64,000 nucleotides of DNA, taken from CAVPJC01 sp963705155 (GTDB lineage Bacteria; Chloroflexota; Anaerolineae; Anaerolineales; UBA4823). The stretch's first letter is position 1; every line of letters starts with the position of its first letter. This document shows positions 9,236-20,412 of this stretch, one piece after another. A model generated the notes under the pieces. The model was not told where the DNA came from. It saw only the letters and a list, made by a program, of their open reading frames with translations, and made no database searches. The translations under genes were made by a program, and so were the position numbers. Where the stretch lies: positions 558,001 to 622,000 of the forward strand of contig CAVPJC010000013.1 in NCBI GenBank assembly GCA_963705155.1, given 5' to 3'.

Positions 9236-10853
9236 TCAGAGATAATCGTAAGCAACCAGAGTCAGGAATTCATCGAACCGGTCGGCACTGACCAGGCGGT
9301 AGAATATCTGGCTGGCGAGCGGGAATTTCCCGGATGCAACCAAGGCTTTACCCCAAAGATTACTTATTTTTGCTAATTCGTCAGTGATGAGATCTTTCAC
9401 CAGTTCCACCGTGATTTTTCGGCCATCTGAAAGAACGGCTTGAGGATTATGGATCCACTGCCAGACTTGAGCACGGGAAATCTCGGCAGTGGCAGTGTCT
9501 TCCATCAGGTTATATATAGCCGCCGCGCCGGCGCCGCGTAACCAGGACTCAATGTATTGTATGCCAATGTTGATGTTCGTACGTAATCCAGTTTCGGTGA
9601 TTTGGCCGTCTGGAATATCGAAATTCACCAGATCAGCGGGTGAAACGATCACATCCTGGCGCAGGCGATGTTTCTGATGGGTTTGAACCCCCAGGGCTTG
9701 TGAGAACACCTCCATTGCCACCGGTACGAGGTCCGGGTGAGCTACCCACGTGCCGTCAAAACCATCGCGCGATTCGCGCAGCTTATCCTCGCGAACTTTA
9801 CTCAACGCCCGTTCATTGACTTCAGGATCTTTGCGCGATGGGATGTAGGCTGCCATGCCGCCCATGGCATGCGCGCCGCGGGTGTGGCAGGTGCGCACCA
9901 GCAGCTCGGTGTATGCGCGCATAAACGGCACGGTCATTCCAATCTGCGACCGGTCAGGGAGCAGCACGGATGGGCGGTTGCAAAATTTTTTGATAATGCT
10001 GAAGATGTAATCCCACCTGCCAGCGTTTAAACCAGCGGAGTGTTCACGAAGCTCGTAAAGAATTTCTTCCATTTCGAAAGCGGCGAGAATGGTCTCGATG
10101 AGCACCGTGGCACGGATTGTGCCGCGTGGGATGCCGAGCATCTGTTGGGAAAAGATGAAGACATCATTCCAGAGGCGGGCTTCAAGATGGTTTTCCAATT
10201 TTGCCAGATAGAAATACGGGCCGGAGCCAATTTCAAGCAGCTTTTTCACATTGTGATAAAAATACATGCCGAAATCGAAGAGCGAGCCGGAGATCGGGAT
10301 ACCATCCAGGTAGATATGTTTTTCAATCAAATGCCAGCCCGCGCGGGCGAACCATCAGCACGGCAACATCGTCTTTTAGCGTATAAGGTTTTCCGTCCGG
10401 GCTGGTATACGTTATCTGGCGGGTGATGGCATCCATCAAGTTGATCTGGCCTTCGACCATATTTTGCCATGTGGGTGAATTGGCGTCTTCAAAATCGGCC
10501 ATGAATATGTTTGCGCCAGAGTTAAGGGCATTGATCAACATTTTCCGGTCTGTTGGACCTGTGATTTCAACCCAGCGCTGTTGGAGATCGGGAGGTGTGG
10601 ATGCCACCTGCCAGGTCGGGTCGCTGCGGATTGCGGCTGTATCGGGGAGAAAAACCGGCATTTCACCGGCGTCCAGAGCAACCTGGCGCAATGAGCGCCG
10701 TTCCAGAAGGGCAGCACGGCGGGATCCGAACTCGCGCTGCAGACTGGCAACAAATTGAAGAGCGTCCGGGGTGAGTGCACGGGCGTATTCAGGGGTGAGC
10801 GGGGCGCGAATTTCCATCCCTTCGGGCAAATTGATGACCGGAAGAAATTGCAT
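9236..10853 (-). CDS. aceB: Malate synthase A (one frameshift)
   Basis: Condenses glyoxylate and acetyl-CoA to malate, completing the glyoxylate shunt with the adjacent aceA. The reading frame is split near 10,325-10,332. The N-terminal part (MQFLPVINLPEG to VLMVRPRG) and the C-terminal part (LIEKHIYLDGIPISGSLFDFG to the stop at 9236) join perfectly if one extra base is removed, restoring RPRGWHLIEKH. Together they give about 538 residues, the usual length of malate synthase A. Diagnostic segments include MADFEDANSPTWQN, DGTWVAHPDLVPVA and the C-terminal GAAAIYNLMEDTATAEISRAQ. A sequencing insertion is the likeliest cause of the break. Confidence 0.93.
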
Positions 10854-11027
10854 AATTCCCCTCCAAGGATTGCCGGCCCACGCCGGTAAACAGATAATTT
10901 GTGACGATTTGAACTAGGTAAATTATAACACGGTGGGTCCGCCCCAGTTGGGAAATAAATAGATAAATCGGGTGAAATTTCTCTCACCCGATCAGGTTAA
11001 ATTCACGTAACCCATGAATGAGAAGAC

Positions 11028-13277
11028 TTACTTTACTGCCCGGAGCACTGGCTGGGGTCTCTCGCGAGGATCGACGATCTCGGGTAATGCAAGCGGCTTG
11101 TACTGCGCACCGGTGCCCAGGCTGGCATAGGGAATATAGTAAATTTGTGTCGTGCTGCTGGAACCCCCCAGGTAGTTCTGATAGGCGAACGCCAGGTAAG
11201 AGCCATCTGGACTCCATTGAGGATCGCGATAGCAGCAAACATCATTGATCGGGTTGATTTCATAGTAGGCTTTGTGAAGGTCTGTATTGTAGACATACAG
11301 GTCGCCATAGCCATCGTTGCGAATGATGGAGGTAAGAGCAAACAGGAAGACGCCATCCCAGGAGTAATTTTGAATGACCGGATTTTTTTCATAGCCCGGG
11401 AAGGTGAAGCGCGGCGGGGGAAAGTTATCGATTGCGCGCGGGTTGGGAACACAGCTCGAGACATTGAACAACTGGATGATATCCCCCTGCCTTCCATCAC
11501 CGAGATTTGCGATCAGCTTTGCAGCCAGGGTGGATGAGTCGTTGGACCACCTGACCTGGGTGATGAAGTTTTTCTTGTAGGGCGCAAATTCCTTGCAGGC
11601 AGCCATATCGGTCAGATCGGTGCGGTCGCTGATTTGCTGCAAGGTGGGGATATCGAATGGAACAATATACATCTGGTTGTCCAACGTGAGGGCAGCCAGC
11701 TTATTATCTGGTGAGATACTGAAAAATTTCAGCGAATCGATGAAATTAAAACACACGATGTTATCTACTTCGCCGGTCTCTAAATAGGCAATTTGCACAC
11801 ATTTGCCAGTTATATACGAGACACCGGTACCATCGGGGGTCCATTGCAGGCTGGTTTTAACGGTTCCATCGGTGGTCAACTGCACCAGGTCGGAGCCATC
11901 CAGGTTTGCCGCCCAGATGTTTCCCCCGGTGATATATGCGATTTTGTCGGCGCCGCCTAAAATTGGGCCGGCAACAGGCGGCGCAAGGGTAGCGGTTGGG
12001 GTTATCGTTTGTGTCGGTATTTCCTGAGTGGGTGTAGGTGGCACAGGGGTATCTAGAACGACGACCGGGATGCTGGTAGCTGTCGATTGGATGACCGTTG
12101 GGGAAGGCGGCGCGCTGGTGGCAGATGGCAGGGGTGCGCTGGTTGGGGAACCCGGCGAGAGAATGGAGAGCATCTGGCTGTTCTGCCCGACCAGGTAAAT
12201 GAGACCCGCGATGACACTCCCGCCTACCAGAAGTAGCACGAGGGCAAGACCAGCCCAAATCATCCAGGTAGGTTTGCCAGAAGGCTGTGCAGCCTGGATT
12301 GCTGGTTGCTTCACCGCAGGGGCATAAGACCCAGACCCGGCAGCAGGCTGAACCGGCCCCCGGGCGGCTGACAGGGATGTTTTTCCACTGGAAATGACGG
12401 TCTGGCCGCTGACCATCGTGCGGTCTGGGACGGCTGTTTTGTTGCTTTGCCGTGTTTCCCCCCCATGCGCAACAAGCTCAAGATCGGAAGAAAGCTCGGT
12501 TGTGGTCGCATAGCGCTCGTTGGGGTCTTTTGCCATGGCATGGGCAATGATTTCCTGGCTCCCGGGTGGCAGGTTGTGTTTCTTATCAAGCAGGTTCGGA
12601 ACAGGCTCCAAAATATGCATTAGCATGACTTTGGCCGGCGTATCTGCCTGGTACGGCGCCTGACCAGTGAGCATCTGGAAGACGAGCACGCCCATGGCAT
12701 AGATGTCGCTGCGCCCATCCATGGCTCTATCGCCCTGCACCTGTTCGGGGCTCATGTAAGCAGGCGTGCCGATAATGTTTTCACCGGTGATGGTGACGCT
12801 GCTGGTTTGTCCTTGCCGGGCGATCCCAAAATCAGATAGGAAGGCATTGCCATACTGGTCAAAAAGCACGTTGCCGGGTTTGATATCGCGGTGGATGATA
12901 CCGCGGGCATGCGCGGCATCCAGAGCCGGCGCCAGACGAGAAATGATGCGGGCAGTTTCTTCCAGACCGATGGCGCCAGATTTGAGACGATCGGCCAGTG
13001 AGCCTCCGGCCATATAACGCATCACAATGTAGGGCTGGCCATTATCATCGCCAAAATCGTAAACAGGAACGATCGCCGGATGCTCAAGCAACGCAATCAT
13101 CTTGGCTTCCCGCTCAAAACGAGTGCGAAGTTGAGCATCGTGCAAAAAGGCAGGCGGCAGCACTTTGATGGCAACGTCTCGTTCAAAGCTGGGATCGTAG
13201 GCATGAAAAACAGTTGCCATCCCTCCCCTGCCCAGTTCTGATTTGACTAGATAGCGGCCAATTTTTTCTTCAGGCAT
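11028..13277 (-). CDS. Membrane Ser/Thr protein kinase with extracellular beta-propeller
   Basis: A 749-residue PknB-type kinase. The cytoplasmic kinase domain occupies about residues 8-270: glycine loop GRGGMA, Lys38 in AIKVL, catalytic HRDIKPGN at 129-136, DFG at 149-151, and APE-equivalent SPE in the activation segment. One transmembrane helix spans about 338-364, followed by a Pro/Thr/Ser-rich linker (to about 440). The C-terminal 300 residues show repeated beta-strand units such as SLQWTPDGTGVSYI and DPQWSPDGSYLAFAY, typical of TolB/PD40-like propellers. It would sense an external ligand and phosphorylate cytoplasmic targets. The four-FHA ABC exporter at 14,341 is an attractive partner because FHA domains bind phosphothreonine; this link is inference. 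Confidence 0.93.
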   Translation of the reverse strand: MPEEKIGRYLVKSELGRGGMATVFHAYDPSFERDVAIKVLPPAFLHDAQLRTRFEREAKMIALLEHPAIVPVYDFGDDNGQPYIVMRYMAGGSLADRLKSGAIGLEETARIISRLAPALDAAHARGIIHRDIKPGNVLFDQYGNAFLSDFGIARQGQTSSVTITGENIIGTPAYMSPEQVQGDRAMDGRSDIYAMGVLVFQMLTGQAPYQADTPAKVMLMHILEPVPNLLDKKHNLPPGSQEIIAHAMAKDPNERYATTTELSSDLELVAHGGETRQSNKTAVPDRTMVSGQTVISSGKTSLSAARGPVQPAAGSGSYAPAVKQPAIQAAQPSGKPTWMIWAGLALVLLLVGGSVIAGLIYLVGQNSQMLSILSPGSPTSAPLPSATSAPPSPTVIQSTATSIPVVVLDTPVPPTPTQEIPTQTITPTATLAPPVAGPILGGADKIAYITGGNIWAANLDGSDLVQLTTDGTVKTSLQWTPDGTGVSYITGKCVQIAYLETGEVDNIVCFNFIDSLKFFSISPDNKLAALTLDNQMYIVPFDIPTLQQISDRTDLTDMAACKEFAPYKKNFITQVRWSNDSSTLAAKLIANLGDGRQGDIIQLFNVSSCVPNPRAIDNFPPPRFTFPGYEKNPVIQNYSWDGVFLFALTSIIRNDGYGDLYVYNTDLHKAYYEINPINDVCCYRDPQWSPDGSYLAFAYQNYLGGSSSTTQIYYIPYASLGTGAQYKPLALPEIVDPRERPQPVLRAVK

Positions 13278-13558
13278 ATGCGACGAATCCCTGGCTTATT
13301 TGAGGTCGATTCCGTTCCAAATGATCGTATTTTGGAAGGGATATGGCTCATCAGTTGGATTTACCGGGCGCGTGCAACACTCATCCCACCCGATTCATAT
13401 AAATTTTAACATAGGAAACCACCGGAAGACCTGTGATTCCTGAAGGAAATCGCTTTTATAACTTACAGATGGGTAAGAAATAACCGCTCCCTTCTAACCG
13501 CCGGAAATCACCAGCAAACAGGGAGCGGACGATATTTAAATTACAACCCCGAGTCAAA
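13278..13558. other. Intergenic region between the kinase and upp
   Basis: Roughly 280 bases with no convincing gene. It carries AT-rich stretches that could include the kinase promoter (reading minus) and the 3' end of upp. No tRNA, strong inverted repeat or known riboswitch could be recognised by eye. Confidence 0.5.
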
Positions 13559-14184
13559 TTACCCGGTTCCGAACTGCCGGTCGCCTGCATCACCGAGACC
13601 CGGAACGATATAACCACGTTCGTTGAGGCGCTGGTCCACTGCAGCCAGGTGGATGGGCACCTCGGGGTGGTGTTTTTGCATCAAGTTGATACCTTCAGGA
13701 GCGCCTAGGATACCGACAAATTTTATTTTCTTAACGCCCAGCGTTTCAACACGTCCACCGTTGCAGTCGCAGAACCACCAGTTGCCAGCATTGGATCCAG
13801 GATCAGGCAAACAGATACACGCGGCTCGATGGGCAGCTTGTTGTAATACTGAACCGGCTTGAGTGTATGCTCGTCCCGATAGAGGCCAATGTGCCATACT
13901 TCGGCGGTTGGCATCAGGTTCCAAATACCTTCCACCATTCCCAGACCAGCGCGCAAGATCGGCACCAGGCCAATTTTCTCCTGCAGAGCCACGCCATTCA
14001 TTTCTGCCAACGGGGTTTGGATTGGCTTTGGCATTAATAACAAGTCTGAGGTTGCCTCATAAGCCATCAGGGCGGCGATTTCGCGCACAAGCTCACGAAA
14101 TTTCTTTGGTTCGGTTTTAATGTCTCGGAGGAGTGACAATTTGTGAGCAACAAGTGGATGAGGCGAGGGGAAGACATTGTTCAT
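13559..14184 (-). CDS. upp: Uracil phosphoribosyltransferase (one frameshift)
   Basis: Converts uracil and PRPP to UMP in pyrimidine salvage. The N-terminal part carries PILRAGLGMVEG and the PRPP loop LILDPMLATGGSA; the C-terminal part carries KKIKFVGILGAPEGI and ends GYIVPGLGDAGDRQFGTG. The two parts are in different frames and join at about 13,735, where one G is missing from a run (restoring VLKRWGVKKIKFVG). A homopolymer deletion is the likely cause. The combined length of about 208 residues is normal. The start at 14,184 faces the divergent FHA-ABC gene across a 156-base gap that must hold both promoters. Confidence 0.93.
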
Positions 14185-14340
14185 AAGAAGCTCTCCAGTG
14201 GGAATATTTTGTTAAATTATATCCGGGATCAGGCAATTCAGCAGTTCGGAGAAGATACTTATCATATATAATAATTTTAATACCAACATGGCATTTTTGC
14301 TCAATCGGGTTTTCTGCAATTTCATCATGGAAGGGTGAGT

Positions 14341-17300
14341 ATGACAGAAAATGGCAGCGTAGATGAGACGCACCCTGCCCGTTTGATTTTGATGGGAGAA
14401 GGGGGAGCGGAAGTTAAGAATATCTTCTCGACCGGGAATTAACCATCATTGGGAGAGATCCCGGGGCCGATATTCGCATCGATGATTCAGTGATCTCCCG
14501 CCGGCACGCCCGAATTAGCCGCGAGGGAAACCTGTTCACGCTGGAAGATCTCGGCAGCAGTAATGGCACATTCATCAACGGTAAGGCAGTTCAGGGAGCA
14601 ATGCCGCTCATTCCCGGCGACAGTATACGCTTCGGGCACGTCATCACCCTGGTTTTTGACAAACCGACGCCGTCCCTTGCAGTATCCAAGGATATTCACG
14701 CAACTGTTCTGGAGAGCATCCAGACGCGCCTGGAGGGAATAGATGCCGATGAATTACAGGCTGCCATTCCAAGATTAATCGTCCGGGTTACCGGACTGGT
14801 AGCACAGAAGCATACGCTGCGATCTGAACGGATCATGGTTGGACGGTCGGATGAAAATGACATCCAGGTCAGGTCGCAAATTGTCTCCCGGCACCACTTT
14901 GTCCTGGAACGATCCGGGCGAGGCTATGACCTGGTTGTTTTGCCCGGCACCGCCAACCGCCTGATAAGAAACCAGCAGCCCATCATCAACCGCATCCGGT
15001 TGACAGATGGGGATGAATTCTGCATCGAGTCCGGGACGCCGGGCCTGGAGGTCGGTTTCCAATACCATGCGCCAGGGGATGTGGGCGAAAAGAAGGAAGA
15101 CCTTTTCCAGACGATCGAACACCAACCGGCAGTTCCTGTAAGAACCGATCAAACGATGATGGATGTGGGGAGTATCCATTTACCCAGGCAAGATCAGGCG
15201 CGTTTGATCGTCACAGTTGCAGGTGCCGCGCCTCAAATACATCCTTTAGTAAAGAATACAATAACGATCGGACGGGCAGAGGACAACGATATTGTGATTG
15301 CCTCCCAAATCGTTTCGCGCCATCACGCCCGGCTCGAACATGGGGCAGGAGGCACCTGGTTGAGTGTTTCGCCCGAGGCTGTGAATACATTGGTGTGCCA
15401 GGGACGCCCGGTGAGCCAGAGGCAGCGGTTGATCCACGGGGATGTACTGCGCATAGACAGCAATATCCCGGGCATGATGGTAACAATGATCTTCGATTCC
15501 CCGGGTGAAGAATCGCTGGCGGCAAACATTTCCACAGTGCAGTTTGGTGAAAAAAACCGGTTGACATTTGGTCGAGACTCGGCCAACGATGTGGTACTGG
15601 ATGCCCCAACCATATCGCGTTTTCATGCACAGGTGGAACGGGTTGGGAGGCGTTACCGGCTGACGGATTTACACAGCTCGAATGGCACGTTTGTAAATGA
15701 TGAACGGATCAGCGGGGAAGCCTGGTTGGGCGCGCAGGACACGGTACGCATGGGCCCATACCGTTTTGTGATGGGCGAAAATGCTTTGACCCAATACGCC
15801 GAGACAAACGGTTTGCGCGTGGAAGCGCTTGGGTTGAACAAATGGGTGCGCAAAAACTTGAATATTCTGGAGAATATCTCGCTGGTGTTTCAGCCGCGCG
15901 AGTTTGTTGTTGTTGTGGGGCAAAGCGGCGGTGGAAAATCCACGCTGGTGGACGCAATTGCAGGGTATCGCCCGGCGACGCACGGGCACGTGTTGGTGAA
16001 CGGCATCGATGTTTACCGCAACTTTGATGTGATCCGTAATGAAATTGGGTTTGTCCCTCAGCGAGACATCATCCATATGGAATTGACCGTCTACCAGGCG
16101 CTGGATTATGCGGCGCGGCTGCGGATGCCGCGTGATACCAGCAAGGATGAGCGCCATAAGCGTATTATGGAAGTGCTGGAAGACCTTGACCTGGTTCACC
16201 GTAAAGATGTGCAAATCAGCGGGTTGAGCGGTGGGCAGCAGAAGCGAGTGTCCATCGGGGTGGAACTGCTGACAAAACCGGGTCTATTTTTCCTGGATGA
16301 GCCAACATCGGGGCTCGATCCGGGGACTGAAACGATATTTATGCATTTGATGCGGCGGCTGGCAGACCAGGGGCGAACGATCATCCTGGTGACTCATGCC
16401 ACCAAGAATGTCATGCTGGCAGACAAGGTAGTATTTCTGGCAAGGGGAGGCCACCTAGCCTGGTTTGGTCCACCGGATGAAGCTCTGGCGTTTTTTGACC
16501 AGTATCGATCGGAACAAGAACGGCGCAGCAAGCCGATGGAATTTGACCAGATCTATGCCATTCTGGATGATAGCTCGAAGGGATCGGCAACCGACTGGGC
16601 TGCACGCTATAAAGAACATCCGGCTTATCAACAATATATCCGGGAACCCTTGCGGATACACCAGCAACCAGCAGCTCAGGCCGTAGCGCAAAAAAGTATT
16701 CCAAAGTCCGCCCGGCAGCATAATCGTGGTTCAGCATTGCACCAATTTTTTGTGCTATCAGAGCGAAATATTCGCATTTTGACGCGCGACCGCTCCAGCT
16801 TGATTTTAATGCTCGTGGCAGCGCCTTTGGTGGGGATGCTAGATCTGGTAATTGCTCCTCTCATGGGAAGAGCGCCGTTTGATTACAACCAGGGTGACGC
16901 TGCCAATGGGGCCATCACACTGTTTTTACTGACAGTCTATTGCCTGCTGGTGGCCGGGTTATCCCAGATGAGGGAAATCGTCAAAGAGGCAGATATTTAC
17001 AAACGGGAGCGCCTGGTCAACCTGAAAATTCTGCCCTACGTCTCATCCAAAGTGTGGGTAGCCATGCTGCTGGCCTTTTATCACGCCGCAGCATATGCGA
17101 TTATCCACTTTGTTGCATTTGATATGCCTGGCGGGACGCTCGAATTCGGATTGTTTTACGTTACGCTTGTATTGGCCGTGATGGCGGGTATGGTCGCCGG
17201 TATTTTTGCATCGGCCCTGTCGCCAGCAGCCAGCTCTGCGCCTCTGATCATGATCTTGCTGATCGTACCGCAGATTGTCCTGAGCGGAGCGCTTGCGCCC

Positions 17301-18001
17301 GTGCCTGGGACAGTCAGCGCAATTGCTTCGACTTCGCTGGGCGTTCGAAGGCTTTATCGGGATTGTGGGTATCGGTTCGGACATCGCCGCCGATCCGTGC
17401 TGGAAGCTGTCGAAAGAGCTGCGTGATGCCATGTCTCTCGATGATAAAAAGGCTAATGGCTGCACCTGTATGGGGGTGGCGGTATTCGACCGCCAAAGCT
17501 GCAGCTTTCCGGGTATCGGCCAGTATTACGAGCCGGAAATCGACCAGCCGGAGCCCGTGGAGCCACCCGGATTGGGAGAGAAGCCTGCTGAGCCTGTAAT
17601 CCCACCGGCGCCGGACCAACCCGCTGACCAGTACGATTTGGTGCAGGTGGCGCAATACCTGAACGCACTGCAATCCTACCAGGATGAGGTGACGATTATC
17701 CAGGAAGATTACAAAAATCAGATGTCTATCTACGAATCGCAGGCCAAAGTTTACCAGGCTGAAATGATCGAATACCAGAAGGCGCTCTCGGAATGGAACA
17801 TTGCTCGAAATTCGGCTGTTAAAAGGGGCAGAAGGTTTAATCGAAAGCGTAACCGACGAGTTTGGCTGGGCGTGGGTTAATAAAAAAGATCCTGCAGGTT
17901 TTTGGGATTGGATGTTCAAGACCTGGCTGGCTCAATTGGTCTTGATCGGAGTATTCTTTGTTGCCACCCTGGGGTTGATGAAAAGAAAGGATAAGTTATG
18001 A
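14341..18001 (+). CDS. ABC transporter with four FHA domains fused to ATPase and permease (three frameshifts)
   Basis: A fused exporter subunit of about 1,220 residues once three single-base slips are corrected (about 14,435 missing base; 17,340 and 17,822 extra bases). Four FHA domains come first, each with a GR...SR.H core: SRRHARI, VSRHHFVLE, VSRHHARLE and ISRFHAQVE with LTDLHSSNGTFVN. The ATPase follows, with Walker A GQSGGGKST near residue 526 and signature LSGGQQKR near 627, then LFFLDEPTSGLD. The ABCG-like permease begins at about residue 817 with six hydrophobic segments, the last in the third frame (LAQLVLIGVFFVATLGLM). It resembles mycobacterial Rv1747, which has two FHA domains and is kinase regulated. 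The stop overlaps the next ATG (ATGA). Substrate unknown. Confidence 0.88.
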
Positions 18002-19039
18002 CCAGCCGGTTATCAAATACCTGGAAATGGCTCTGGCTGTTCCTGGCGGTGATCCTGACCGGTGGAATAGCCTGTAACCTGAGCAGCATGAATGCGCCGG
18101 AACCTGATGTGACATTGACTGCCCTGAGCCAATCAGTTCTCGGCACGGCAACGGCTGCCGCTGCTGAAAAAAACTCCGAAGATGACCAGGAACTGGCCAC
18201 TGCCCAGGCGGAAGCCACACAAGATAGCCAGGCCGTGGTTGCAACTCAGACTGCGCGGGCATCCACACGGGATGAAGCGGCGCTGGTCACGTCTACTGCG
18301 GCAGCGCCGGTAGTTGCGGAACTGCCGCGCTATGGAATTGAACCCGGTGAGGGCAGCCTGGGATGGGTGCACCCTCCGGTCAAGGTGGAGATCGAAGGTT
18401 ACCACCAGTATGGGTTTGCCAATGATTATATGCAGGTGGTGGTGCGAGATTTTGTTCTAGCCGCCGATATCACCTGGGATACACAGTATGGTGCATCGGG
18501 CTGCGGGTACATGTTCCGCTCCAACGGCGACCAGAAAAAACCCAGCCAGTATATGATTATCACCACCCGCCTGGGAAACGGGCATGTCATTTTCACCGCG
18601 ATGGCAGGAGGGGAGCTGGCGAACGTGCAAGATTTCTATGCCGGATACCTCGACCCATCTTTTGGCTGGGAAAATGGCACGACGAACCGGTTGGTGATTG
18701 TGGGGCGGGGCAGCTTGTTTGATATTTACACCAATGGCGTGAAGTTAGGTACGGTAGATACCACCCAGCCGCCGCCTACACCGGTATTACCCAAAGCTCC
18801 GAAGGCCCCTTCTGATCAGACGGACCTGGCTGCAGTACAAAACTACCGCAACCGGCTCAAAGAATACGAGGATATGGTGGGTCAGGTGCAATCCAACTAC
18901 CAGATTGCACTTGAAAAACTACAAGACCATGGATGCAGTATTTGAAGAAGGTTTTGTGGGGATGATCGCCCTGAGCGAATCGGGTAAGACGAGCTGCCAG
19001 TTCGATAAAGCCTGGCTGTGGCTGCTGGAGGAGAAATAA
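17998..19039 (+). CDS. Lipoprotein partner of the FHA-ABC exporter (one frameshift)
   Basis: Starts with a hydrophobic signal ending in GGIAC, lipid cysteine at residue 26. An Ala/Thr-rich, probably helical segment (about 40-100) is followed by a domain with WDTQYGASGCGYMFRSNG and NRLVIVGRGSLFDIYTNG, which looks like a concanavalin/laminin-G-like beta sandwich, as in proteins annotated with family-16-type carbohydrate-binding folds. The frame breaks at about 18,925, where one extra A in a run shifts it; correction gives TMDAVFEEGFVGMIALSESG and a stop at 19,037-19,039. It overlaps the exporter by four bases (ATGA), so it is almost certainly its accessory protein. The biological role is not known. 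Confidence 0.75.
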
Positions 19040-19093
19040 CCGGCCTGTAGATTGCCATTTTACGCATTTTCCAGGACGGGTTATAATCGCAGC

Positions 19094-20119
19094 ATGCCTG
19101 AAACTCCACCGCGCCTCATCAATCCACAGCCCCAACCTGAAGACCGGTTAGACCAGGCCCTGCGACCCAAGATGCTCACCGATTTGATCGGTCAAGACCG
19201 GGTGAAAGAAAATCTGGCGATCTTGATCGAAGCGGCGCGCCAGCGCAAAGAACCGCTGGATCACGTGCTCTTTTATGGGCCGCCGGGTCTGGGAAAAACA
19301 ACCCTGGCCCATATCCTTGCCAACGAGATGAGCGTCAGCATCAAAATTACCGCTGGTCCGGCCATCGAACGACCGGGCGACCTGGCGGCTATCCTGACGA
19401 ACCTGCGCGCCGGGGATGTCTTGTTTATCGATGAGGTGCATCGCCTGGGCCGGGCGATTGAGGAAGTGCTTTATCCGGCGATGGAAGATTTTGCGCTGGA
19501 CATTGTCATTGGAAAGGGACCTTCGGCGCGCTCCATTCGCTTGAAACTGCCAAGATTCAGCGTGATTGGCGCGACGACCCGCCTGGCGCTGGTGACGGCG
19601 CCGTTGAGAGCCCGTTTTGGCGCGGTTTACCGCCTGGATTATTATGATTTTCCAGCCATGCAGTCGATCGTTCGCAGGGCCGCCGGTGTACTGGGTGTGA
19701 ATGCTCAGGCTGAAGGTGTGGAGGAGATTGCACGGCGCGGCCGGGGCACGCCGCGCGTGGCACTGCGCTTGCTGCGCCGGGTGCGGGATTTTGCCGAGGT
19801 GCGCGCCCAGGGTGTGATCACCCGACCTGTGGCGCAGGATGCGCTCGATCTCATGGATGTGGACCCGCTGGGACTGGATGAGATGGATCGCCGTGTTTTG
19901 CGGACGGTTATTGAGAAATATCGCGGCGGGCCGGTAGGTCTGAGCACCATTGCCGCTTCCATTTCGGAAGAGCCGGATACCATCATGGATGTTGTCGAGC
20001 CTTATCTGCTGCAATTGGGCTTTTTGGATCGCACACCCCAGGGGCGAACAGCTACCCGGCTGGCGTATGAACATCTCGGTCTGCCGGCGCCCGAAGGTCT
20101 GCAGCCGCGCATGCTATAA
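19094..20119 (+). CDS. ruvB: Holliday junction ATP-dependent DNA helicase RuvB
   Basis: A 341-residue AAA+ motor that drives branch migration with RuvA. Features: DQALRPKMLTDLIGQDRVKENL at the start, Walker A GPPGLGKTTLAH, Walker B DVLFIDEVHRL, sensor-1 IGATTR, and a C-terminal winged helix ending GRTATRLAYEHL. The start MPETPPRLINPQ at 19,094 matches family length; the open frame to 19,052 is a spurious extension. It heads a plus-strand run with a DUF2905 gene and queA, the classical ruvB-queA neighbourhood. Confidence 0.97.
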   Translation: MPETPPRLINPQPQPEDRLDQALRPKMLTDLIGQDRVKENLAILIEAARQRKEPLDHVLFYGPPGLGKTTLAHILANEMSVSIKITAGPAIERPGDLAAILTNLRAGDVLFIDEVHRLGRAIEEVLYPAMEDFALDIVIGKGPSARSIRLKLPRFSVIGATTRLALVTAPLRARFGAVYRLDYYDFPAMQSIVRRAAGVLGVNAQAEGVEEIARRGRGTPRVALRLLRRVRDFAEVRAQGVITRPVAQDALDLMDVDPLGLDEMDRRVLRTVIEKYRGGPVGLSTIAASISEEPDTIMDVVEPYLLQLGFLDRTPQGRTATRLAYEHLGLPAPEGLQPRML

Positions 20120-20134
20120 GCCGTTTTGATCGAT

Positions 20135-20362
20135 ATGCTTCCTCTGGCACGCACGCTGGTTATTCTGGGTCTCGTTTTTCTACTGGCTGGCGGACTGGTT
20201 TACCTGGCCGGGCGCGCCAACCTGCCGCTGGGCAGGCTTCCTGGAGATATCCGGATTGAGCGGGAAAATTTCTCCTGCTCGTTTCCCCTGGTGACATCCA
20301 TCCTGTTATCGATTGTCCTCACGGTGGTTTTAAACCTGGTTGCGCGTTTGCTGAACAAGTGA
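20135..20362 (+). CDS. DUF2905 family small membrane protein
   Basis: About 75 residues with two hydrophobic helices separated by the conserved loop LPLGRLPGDIRIERENFS, the signature of DUF2905. Genes of this family commonly sit between ruvB and queA, exactly as here, but no function is established. The ATG at 20,135 is chosen; a TTG at 20,126 would add three residues. It is probably cotranscribed with ruvB. Confidence 0.88.
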   Translation: MLPLARTLVILGLVFLLAGGLVYLAGRANLPLGRLPGDIRIERENFSCSFPLVTSILLSIVLTVVLNLVARLLNK

Positions 20363-20412
20363 GTGTTGAATTATTTTTGGATATTGCCAATTCCCCGTTT
20401 TCTGGTGCGTGA

